Of a stretch of 64,000 nucleotides of DNA, positions 1 through 11,400 are shown in pieces. The notes below the pieces were generated by a model. The model saw only the letters and a list, made by a program, of their open reading frames with translations. It searched no databases and was not told the DNA's origin. Within the stretch, counting starts at the first letter, position 1. Each line of letters starts with the position of its first letter. This stretch comes from Nectonema munidae (lineage: Eukaryota > Nematomorpha > Nectonematoida > Nectonematidae): the NCBI GenBank assembly GCA_030549495.1, contig JAUIRK010000953.1:462001-526000 (forward strand), read 5' to 3'. Position numbers and translations under genes: made by a program.

Positions 1-1000
1 GAATGAATAGAAAAAAGTCAGCGCATACAAGCTTTGATACAATCTCGGACAAACTTTCTTTTTTTGCAAAAATCTTAGGGAATAAACGAGACCTCTTTGG
101 TAGTTATAATAATTATCAAAATAGTTAACATTATATAATTATTATATCATTAACATTGATAAGATTATTAATATATTATTATTGAAATAATTTATTATAA
201 ATATTACTAAAAAATAATATCATAAATAATAATAGATGTTATTAAAGTTATTTATAATTATATGATAGAATTGAATTCTTAATTATGATTTATAACTAAA
301 ATTAAACAACATTATTACATACATTTTTTGTCATCACTCTCTTGATTTTTATTTAATATTGTCAATATTTTGCGTGATTTCTCCAGAAAAATATAAATCT
401 CGGAGGCGAGATTTTCTCATTAAAAATCTCAAGATCGAGAAATAAAAGCTTTGTCGATAATCTGCAACATCTCATTTGTTCTTGTAAATTGATAACAACA
501 ATCAGACTGAGTAGAATTGTCTCCCAACTTTTTTTATTCTTATTTTGGGACATGTTATCTATTTAACAATGTTATTATGATCTGTAAGATTCAAAGATTA
601 AATCACATAAGCGTATGATTAAATAACTTTTTCAATCCATTCGATTTTCTGTTTCCTTCTTTTTTTGCTTAATCTTGAAACACCTTTTAGAAAAATGCCC
701 TTTTCAATTAATCTTATGATTATAATTGTTAGATACTAGCAGTCACGGTATTCACTGGTTATGATTGTTGTGGGGGCCATAGACAAGGATGAAAAGTGGG
801 TAACGATCAGAAAAAGTTTGGGATTTGGGAACCACTGGTTTACAGTGTTGCTGTTAGAACCAACTTAATTTCATTGCTTTATGTATTTCTATAAGTCAAA
901 AGTATTTTTTTTTTTGAAAAAAACTTATACGCGAGACAAATGGACATATTTTGATTGAATGATCTAGCCCGCGTGTTGATAAAATCATTTGCTTTTACAG
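1..1000. other. AT-rich stretch, no gene seen
   Basis: Very AT-rich sequence with many stop codons in all frames and only short chance open frames. I see no conserved peptide, no paired inverted ends and no tRNA-like boxes. It lies downstream of the hnRNP F/H gene, beyond the decayed fragment at 1060-1810. Confidence 0.6.
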
Positions 1001-1059
1001 TCATTTGTTTTTACGTTATGAAATTGATAGCTTTTTACCTTATTCTAATAACTTAAGTA

Positions 1060-1810
1060 TATTTTCACAATGTGCAAAAGTTTTGCAGTCTCACTACAAC
1101 TCCGTTTTTTTGGCTGGTGTTCACATTTGTTGTATTGCAAACTATCATCGAAATCGAGCCCCACAAATCAAATTCATCTATAACATACGCGATTCCTTCA
1201 GAAATAGACTCTGCTTTGCCATCATTTAATTGTATGACACTCAATTTCACTCCTTTTATTTCATTTTTGATAATGGCCTGAAATTCACAACCTTCAATGC
1301 ATTTGCCGTCGATATGTAAACTACATTCATACTTGTGTAAATTTTCGATTAAAAAGTTTCATTTTGTTAGCCTCTCTGAAAAATGATTTGTGGACACCTT
1401 GCTGTTGGTAACGATATATTAATACCTTCTTGAGTTCATATATTTTCGATGCCTTTCTAGTGGATATATTGGCTTGAGACACAAGTCTTGTTGCAATTGC
1501 ACATTTACTTTTAGAGGCAAAAAATCATCATTGTTATTGATTTTACTTGTGGTACCTAACGAAACAGATTCAATTTCGGGCTTGTTTTCACTTGATTTTG
1601 TTCTTTTAGAAGTCCTCAGCATTCAGCCACAACCCTTTAACTTTTGTTATATATCAAAAATTCCGTCTAATGGAGTGAAGTTATTTTTTAGTACACAATT
1701 ATCATACAAAACAATAGTTTGCTCAATTTTTGAATTCACAGCTTGCTTTGATATAATCGGAAAATTCAAAACTTCTTCCCAAAGCAAACAAACCTGATCT
1801 GTTATGATTT
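1060..1810 (-). pseudogene. Decayed fragment of a repetitive, transposon-like protein family
   Basis: Minus-strand translation of about 1350-1065 gives one readable block: a start resembling LHIDGKCIEG, then NDGKAESISEGIAYVIDEF, a W, and TTNVNTSQKNGVVVRL. This resembles a repetitive protein family of arthropod and cnidarian genomes in which a segment like GTG..A.A....L..W is followed by FDTT.SNTG...GAC.LLE. I recognise the pattern from memory and cannot name a Pfam family. A further open stretch at 1622-1419 and weak coding-like sequence up to about 1810 may be its upstream part, but frames change and stops intervene. No inverted ends or target duplication were found. It is most likely the remnant of a mobile element, and the exact limits are uncertain. 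Confidence 0.5.
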
Positions 1811-2352
1811 TGATCATCTCTTTTAATTGTTACCAAGCGATTGATACCTACCAACTATATTTGTTTTTTCATGAGCATTCTATTTTTAGTAGCCAAAGAA
1901 AATTCTTCAATATTTATCATAGTTCTACTCGGACATGTTTGAAACTGCGTCAAATTCAGCCCCTTTTTGGTGTTTTTTCAATTATATTGCAACTTTTTTT
2001 GAACGACATATTAAAAAAATCTAAAAAAACAAAATTTCATTTTATGGCCATATATATTCAGTTTCGATGAATTAAAATAAAAAAACCATACTTGAGATTG
2101 AGTGAGCGAATAATAAAATTTATGTTATGGGCGACCTTTTTTCGAGATATGACCAAAAAAAGTTAATTTTGGTGATTTATATAAAAGTTCATCTAAAAAT
2201 GGCACAGGAAGTTGAATTTAAAAAATGGTGAATAGTTGTATCCCTAGTGTCCATTTCATATGGTTACAAACAAATATGACTCCAACTTATACCTATTTCC
2301 TTGAAATCTAACTGCGCATCCTGCTTTCTACTAACAACAAATAAAAACTAAT

Positions 2353-2358
2353 TTTATT
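2353..2358 (-). promoter_or_regulatory. Probable poly(A) signal of the hnRNP F/H gene
   Basis: AATAAA on the minus strand, about 100 bases after the stop codon at 2456. The 3' UTR would run from 2455 to roughly 2330. The hexamer is common in AT-rich DNA, so position is the main support. Confidence 0.5.
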
Positions 2359-2455
2359 GAAGTAAAAATTACACAATCGTTCAAATTGGAAAAGCATAAG
2401 TAATATAGAGAGGACGCATATACACAACATAAAGTATGAGAATACAATGGATAAT

Positions 2456-5400
2456 TCAAAACGAAGTATATCCAGACATGCCAGGATAAGCAGAAGGGGC
2501 CGGTATCATATTAGGAGTGCCTTGACCCGGCTGATTGAACATTCCAACGTTGCCTTGCACAGCAGGATTACCGTAGTTATTGTAAACAGGCATATTTCTA
2601 GGCTGCATAGGAGAGTTGTAGTAGGCGCCTGCTGCTGGAGACTGTTTCTGTGGAATCATACCTTGAAGTGGTGGCATCACATTGCCCTGTTGTTGTTGTT
2701 GTTGTTGAGGCATCATACCACCTGGACCAACACCATTTCTAGGCATTCCTGAAAAATCTTGCCTCATCGGGTACTGAGAAGGTGGTTGTGGTTGCTGCTG
2801 AGGCTTCTTCTGTTGCATCATTGGCATGTAGTTATCTGAGATTAAAAAATTAACACTGACAAATAAAGGTACCTTTTAAATTCATCGAATTTGTTTTGAT
2901 GATCTCCCTTATTGTATAATTAAAAAGGCAGTTAAAGTCATCTTTTTCTTATTTTAACGTTTTTGAGATTGGTTGAAGAACTAATATATTAAATATCTGT
3001 GTTTTTTCTCAAAAAAGACAATATTTTTGAATTAAGTTAACATTTTGTTAAAAATATTTTTTGAAATTCCTTTTTTCCTTATCAATTCTCGCATTTTTGA
3101 GATTTATTTCAATACTCTCGAGCTCAATTGGGTATCAGTCCCATAAAATAAAATGTTTGAATTTATATAAAAACTCATTAACAGATGATTTGTTTTAAAA
3201 ACATGGGCCTCAATTTTCGAATTATCCTCGATGTTTTAAGTGAAGCAAAACTGTGTAAGAAAATTTTTTTAAGACTGAACTGTGCTTAAAAATAAACTGA
3301 GTATCTAAAATGTGAAATTATGCATAATCTATATTATCGTATAAAATATTTTGACAAAAATGCAAAATTTTATCTTGTTTCTCATAAACTAGTTTATATT
3401 TTAATAAAATATTTTTGCAAATACATCAAATAGGAATTAGGAAATTTATGATGGCTACAACAGTCATCTGTCGACATAGAAATGAATATTCAAAATTAAT
3501 ATATGAATTGAAACATTGAAGATATCTAGGCGTGGAAAGGCTATGAGCATTACTGAAAAAATTTAAGAGCCTCGTTTTTAATTTTTAAAGAGGTGTTATT
3601 TTCAAGAAATCATTTTTCTTTTGCAGCTTTCATTTACTATGTATTAGAAAAAAATTGGGATAGAAAACGTAATTATTACTTAGATAGTGAGAACATGTGT
3701 GCCCGTGTAGCATTAAATTATACTGTTTTCCATACCGCAGTAAACCTTTTCCTCATTTAAGAAATATTAAATTCTAATTAAGATCGGGCACTATAAATTA
3801 AAAGATTAAAGAAAGTTTAGAAACAGCTTCATCGAAATTTGGTTAAAGAATCACAACGCCAAGTTTCCCTTTAATTGAAGTTCAATTTATCTATTTTATT
3901 TATTGTTTCATATAATGATTATGTTTTATAATATTTTTCATATTGCTTTAGCAATCTGTAAAATTGTGGCAAAATTATGAAAATTACATGTTATTTAAAA
4001 TTCTACGTTCTCTTGTATTGATCATCATTTCTAACCGAGCACTCGGTGAAAGACAGGCTTAAAATTCTTTTTTAAAAATTTCAAAAATTCTTTGTTGAAA
4101 TAAACTTTATGAATTTTTTTATTTTTAATGTCATTTTATATTCAAAAATTGAATGCAAGACACATAAAAATTTAATGCGGCGGGAATCAAATATCTTTTC
4201 GTCTTTCGGTAAAAAAGATAAAATTTAAAAATACTAGGATTTTGCTGTTGCATCATAAAATTATTGGAACCATCGGGCATTACAGGTGACGACATTAATT
4301 TCATTGCTGCTTCCATAGTAGTCATGCCTTTATTCATTACAGTATTGTCAAAAGATGGCTGCATCACGTTATTGACAGGATACATAGCATCTAAATAGAC
4401 ATAAGGGAGATATAATACAACTTAAGCGTAAAATTTATGCACAAAACAATTAAAAAAATAATTGGTTACTGCGACTAAACATTACAAGGGCTACCCACCT
4501 TTAAAGGTTTACGGTTATATGTAATAGTAATACAGTAAAAGCTCCATTGGTACATGTTTATATGTTTAATAGCAAATTAAAATTTCACCTGATATTCAGT
4601 TTTTTTAATTTGAAGATTAATTATTTCTAATAAATTAAAAATAAGTTTTCTATTTGATGATTCTGTGTTTGTCAATAAACCCTTGGGGTATTTCTAGGAT
4701 TAAACACCAAAAAACTAGACTAAAAGATAGAGATAATTGTTAGTGATAAGCGAATATAATACTGGGATTGTTGTAGGCTTGTTGCATGACACCAGATTGA
4801 TGATAGCCCATCATGTTTCCTGGATTTCCCTTCATTCGAGGCGAACCATCATTAGGATTAAAATTATTCAAATTTTCCATCATTTTTTGATTCACTAAAA
4901 GAGTAAAAAAATTGAGTTAGAAGTTATCAAAAATACATCTCCTTTTTAAGGGAAAGAAAATACTTAAAGGAATGGAAAACAAAATGACATTTTTGAAGAT
5001 AATTATTTAAACGATTTTATATTTAGGAAATTAAAAAATTTATTTTATTACTCACTAAAAATACAATATGAGCTTTTCAAAAGTAAAATAAATAAAAACA
5101 AAGCCATTTGAAATGATATTGATATGTTATTTTCGATGTCAATGGGAAAAAAATTATGAAAGAAACTTATATGTAAATCTTTACACCTAAATATTGATTA
5201 AGTTCATTTATATATAATATCCATAAAACTTAGAGGTATCTTACCAAAATCAGAAAACTATAAAAGTCGTTTCAAATCTCTCAGATGTCTATTTTGCACA
5301 CCAAAAAAAAGTTTGAGCGTTAACGCTTATGAATTGGTAATAAAAAATAAAGAGCGAAGATCTAATAGTACAATTTTCAAGAAGACTTTTATAAACTAGA

Positions 5401-8400
5401 TATGAGAAACAAAATTTTATAGAAAAATTTATAATAATACTTCTAAGTGAGGCCGACTCGTTTGCTGTTGGAGGAGGTGGGGGTGCAGTATTTTCAGAAT
5501 GCATCATATTTCCCCCCATCATACCCATATTATTTCCCAACTTATTGAAAGGCATTGCTGATCTTGGATCAACAGAAGGAGCAGGAGGACCTGGTTGAGA
5601 TTTGAGAAAGAGTTCAATGTAACGATGCTTGATGTTCTTCCTAAAAAGGATGAAAATTAGAATAAAAGTTAGAAGCAAATTATTAGGGATCAAACTTGTT
5701 TTTTTCTGCCACAACATCCTTTGCTTCTTCATGAGTCTTGAACTCTACGATAGCATTTCCAGACGCCCTATTTTTGCCTTCCATTTCAATAGAGACGTTA
5801 ATAGGGTTGAATGGTTTGAAAAACTTAATTCAAAAATACTATAATATAGTGCAAAAATCTAATGAAACATTTAAAAGTTCCCAATTTGAATTACAATTAC
5901 TTGACTTAATTTTTTGATATTCTTAGTTATCGTTTTAATAAAAAATCAAAACAATATTTCAATTTTCGTGTCTACATTTTTTCTGGAAACATATATTTAA
6001 AAAACAAAAAGCGAATTATCCAAGATTAAGGAAAGAATAGAAGGCACATTGGGAGGACATCTCTTAAGGATAATGATTAGAAACGTGGATGGAAGATGTC
6101 TAAAAAAGTAATTACAGCAGCCAAAAATAGTGTTTGACGGATTTAAAGCAAATATTACATGCTTCTTCAAAGAAATAAGAATTTTTTTTAATTAAACTCA
6201 GTTTTAAGTTTTTTACTCTGTTTTCAATAAAGTTATGAACACTCCCCCCTTAACTATCGTGGCATTAAGGCAATAACTTTATCGTTGAAGTCATTTTAAT
6301 CCTTTGAGGACCATGTCTGCTTACTCTTTCTATTGTATTTCGAGTCTATTTGACTCATACAAGAATAAAAAACCTCTGAAAAACATTTTTAGTTCATATT
6401 TTTTGATATCCAAAATTTTTGGTTGACAAATAAATAAAAAAAACTGTCCCAGCAAAGTGACATATAAAAACAAATTTTTTTGGTGTTGAAGCGGACATAA
6501 ATCATATGCAAACCAAATAGTAGAGATATTGCTTGTAAGAGTTAGATTTATTATATGAATTCCATTAATGTTCTTATTTTTCAATGTGTTATTTTTGAAT
6601 CGCCATTTGCAGGGATTGCTTGCAACGCTTATTGCTTATTTATTATGTGAATTTGATGAACGTTCTTTTTTCCAATAGGTGATATTTTGAATGATCTTTT
6701 TTCACATTTTTCGTGCCATCTTTTTCAAGAAATCTTTTGTTGCATTCTCTTGTTATTTACTTTATACTTGTACATACGTTTTCGAACATGATTGATGTTT
6801 CTATTTTTAACGCTTGGTCAGAAGTTGATCCAGAGTGGGGTAAAACGTTTAACACAAAAAGACAAAAGTTCGCAGAGATTTCATAGAGCAAGTTTAAGCC
6901 TAGATGTGAAAACGCCATTAGAATAGTGAACAAGGTGCAGGCAAATAATTCAGTTTGACCAGTAGAAAAACAAAAAAACTTCGAATGTCCTTCTATTTGT
7001 GATAACAAAGCAAGCATAGTATGCTCCAAATTGCATAAATTTTTATGCAAAAAAAAGATATTTATTTGTATGAAAATTGTAATTGTTTAATCTTTTTCAA
7101 AATATATTTCATTAAACATTGTTTGATCTTTGCTCTGTGAAGGATAAAAAAATATCAATGGGTCATATTGAACCCGAGGGTTAAATATGTTCATTTTTCA
7201 ATATATAGAAGGGTTAAAATATACACGATCCCATTGAAAAGGAAGGCCGTCGATTAGTCTTGAAAATTTTGGTCCTCAAAGGGTTAAGATTTATTGCATA
7301 TAAAGTATAGAAAAAGAACATATTGATTCAAATTTTTTGAGTCGCGTAAGATTCAACACCTCCCGCCATTCCACCATGTGCGCCCACCGTGTTCTAAATG
7401 TATGCACATTATTTTTATAATTTACAAAATTTCCCACTTTTATAGACACAATAGATCACCAGTAGCCAAACGAAATAAAAATTAACTACTTTAAGTTACA
7501 AGAAGTTTAATTTCAGAACCAATGGATCAAAGGTTCAAAAACGACCATTAGTTTTACATTTATTGTAATTCATGACTTTAATTCACAACTATATTTTAAT
7601 CTAAGGAAGGCATTTTGACTTAAAGGTGAGAGAAAGAGTTTTGCAGAATAAAAAATGGTAAAAGTAAAATAAATAATATAGAGATGATAATTCCTCACAT
7701 CCATAATGTCCTTTTTGTTGGTGGAAAAGGGAACACCTCGCATTCTGACGTAATGACCGTTAGGACGAATATCTGGCTCATCTAATTCACTGCCACCATA
7801 GTAGTCGTCGTCTGAGGGATGCATACCAGGATAGTGCATTGATCTTGAATAGCTACCCTGGTCGTAGTATTTACCCTTACCCATCATCTGCATCCCTAAT
7901 AAAATCGAATGACAAATATAATGCAGTTAAATACAATATATAAAACGAACTAAGAAAGGGTCTAGCGTTGGCTTTGTATGCATCTAATCTAGTATTAAAT
8001 GCTTAACTACAGGATAGATGTCATTAGCACAGCAAAAACAAGTGTTGGCGCGAATCACAAATCGAAGAACTCGATTATTGCAAAAACTCGGAGAAAACAA
8101 ATAAATAACGGACGAACACTGAATTCTTTAGGAAACACTTATGCGTTAGGCTAAAATGTTAAATCATACTCGAAAGTTAAATGCATGTTTCAATAACTGC
8201 TAACCCTTTGAGGACCAACATTTTGAAGAGGATTCGTCTGCTTTCTTTTCCAATGGAATTTTATATATTCAAAGCAGACGATTTTCATTTCTTGGGTCAC
8301 TGATGACCCACTCACTAGTCCTCAAAGGGTTAATGATTAGATTAAAAAGGTTAATACCAAAATGAGATATTATCATCAAATAAATAGTATATAGAAAATG

Positions 8401-11400
8401 AACCCCGAAAAAAATAAAAAGTATAATAAAATATGAATGTTTGTAAAGTATGCTGAATTCTTGGGATGCATATACAGTATTTGAAATTCTTTTAGAATCA
8501 AAACTATACAAATATAAGAAAATAATGAAATGGAAAAATATTTCCGGTGGGGGTAAATCGTGCACACTATAAAAATATACCACAAAACTATAAAAAGCTG
8601 CAATTTTTCACTGTTACAAAAAAGGTAAATTATAATTCAGTGAACAAAATTTTGTGAAAAAATAAAAAAACTAGATTATAATTATTCAATAGCTGCGTTC
8701 TACTGAATCTTTTTTCAGATTAATGGAGATTTAGGGTAAACCGTGCACATTAATTTTTACAAAATGGCGAATTATTTTCTTTTGTTTGAAATGGCGACTA
8801 AAACGACACTTCTTTGATAGTTTTTTATTAATTTTTTTATATATTTTTTTCATAGTTTCATTTTTAATTATTATTTATTTATTTTTGCTAACCATAATTT
8901 TTACAATTTAGAAAAAAATAGCAGTAATTTTTATATATATTTATTTTGAATTTTAATTTTCCTAATTTTTATTTATTATTGAATATCTAGGTTTTATTAG
9001 TTTGATTTTAAGTTTTTAAATTGCTTCTCTTCACACTCAAATTATATTAGAACTTTTCGAAGTATAAAAGAAAATATCTTAACTAAATTGTCTGAAAATA
9101 AATTTATGAAACCTTTAGAGCTATATACTAAAACTATTACGGAATGAATCAATATCCCTAGGGATATTAATTATATTAAAAATTTTAGAAAATCTATTGA
9201 GAAGAAAATCCAGTAAAGGAAAATTTAGCCGATGAAATAAAACTTTTGAATCGAATTTCTATGAATGATGGATTTATTAAGGCTGCTTTCAACATACTCG
9301 GTAAGCCCTCATCCTTCATTGTGTATTCGAATTCTACTTTAAGTAGTAGTTTATAATATTGCAAATACGTTTTCAAAACATGATCAAATCTTAGTTACAC
9401 CTACAATGTGATATGATAAATAGCATAGTACAGTTTAAAATCATATTTTCTGATTTATTGTGTGCTTAGTTTATCACTTAATACTGATACTTCAAAGCTT
9501 GTGTTAATGTTTTCTTTCAGATTTTATTTGTTTTCAACAATGAGTGGAAGGCGGCAAAAATGATCCAAACAGTTTCTGTTACATATGTAGCTCCTCATGT
9601 TTGTTGCTTTACAGGTGCGAAGACATTGAGTGCCTGGTATGCAGGAAAATTTATCGTGAGCAGAAAGATCACTGATTGCTATTTCTGTCAGCAAGACTTT
9701 TGCACTACAGCAAAGAAAAATAAAAACATTGTCTACCAAAATTTGCAATCAAGAATGCTCTAAGTAGAGCACTCAGAAAATTTACATGTGTCCAAACATC
9801 CAATTTTATATCACATAGAGGCAAAGAAAAAAATGCATTTCTGGCATCAAGGCTTCAAGAACGTAATCTTGAGAAAGTAGTGAAGATAACACTGTACAGA
9901 AAATATACAGAGGATTTGTTTGCCTTATTCAACATGAAGGATAACTTATGCTTTTGTAATTCACTGAACTTTTTGAGCAACTAAAAATACCATATGATAA
10001 CACCAACTGGTGACTTTTCATAGATGAATCCAAAGACAGCTGGATATATCTGCTACACAATCGTTACACTCTGCCTTTTGTTCTCATAGAACAGCCGAAT
10101 GATATGAAAATTTGAAAGCAATTATAACAAGCATACAGTATGATGACCATAACTGGGATATTTGTGCAGATTTCAAGGTTGTGGTCATGCTTACTGGCCT
10201 TTAGTTTCGCTATACTAAATTTTGCTGCTTCGTGTGCTTATAAAACTCCAGTCAGAACTGAACATTATGTACGCAAGGATTGGCCGATCTGAGATTAAAT
10301 CAAAAAAGGAAAACACAACATCGTGCACAAGCCACGTGTGAAAAGTGATATAATTCTTTCACAACTTTTAAAAAGTTGTTTTTTATAAGCTTTTATTCAA
10401 GGGGATTTTTTTACTTAAAAAAAGGCAAAAAAATTTCAATTTTTTTATATGTGACTTTATATTTGTTTTTATGTACAATATGGGTAAAAAATAAACAAAA
10501 ACAAATTTATATGATAATTATAAAAAAAGATTAAAAAAAAAATTAACGCCATCTGCTCTAAAATTTTTTATATGATTCAGACATCAAAAATATACAAAAC
10601 AATAAGACTAAACGAAACAATAAGATAAAAGAAATAAAAATATTTGTAGATGAGCTGTTAGCAGTTAGGACAAAGCATTTTTGTATGATTTTTACATATA
10701 TATTTATGGCATGCGTCACATTTTCTGGTTCCCTTTTTTTTGGTTTACAGGATGATATATAACAATTTCCCCTGGAGGTAGAAGAAACCTCTCGTCTTTC
10801 TGTAATATTTTCAAAACGATAAAATACTCAAAATTTTACCTGGGATCAATGAACTCTGCGATCTTAATTTCATAGATGTTTCAGACAATTTTAGACACAA
10901 ATCTCTTAAAAAATATTTTCTTCCTCCGGCTCTGGTTGATGGGTATATGTTTGGAGAATTATACTTCGATATTATCCAACTATTATGGCATACAATATCT
11001 AAATAGTTGGTAAAAACGGCATAAGTCCATTTTCTATTAGGTTTATAGCATGTATAAGCCCTTAACATTTTATTTGCCATATCAACACCACCCTTAAAAC
11101 TATTATACGTTAAAATTGTTTCAGGAATATTGCCTGCCCCTCTGTTTGAATACATCCCAAATGCTGACTGGATAGTATGTAAACTACTTTGAAATTTTTG
11201 ATAGCATGTTTACGAGGTATGTAAGCAGTTAGAGATGCATGTGTAGTATACAAAAATGTACTTTCACATGCAGCTAATCTCAATTCTTTGAGATGTTGTG
11301 GTCTTAATATGAGGGGTATAAATCTCCTATTTGCTCTTACTGTACCTAGGACAGTGTAGTCCTGACTTGTTCCCCATACACATAAATTATGTGATGTAAA

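Noticed and set aside
2447-2752. Plus-strand open frame of 101 codons rich in H and R
   Set aside because: It is the antisense shadow of the last exon of the hnRNP F/H gene.
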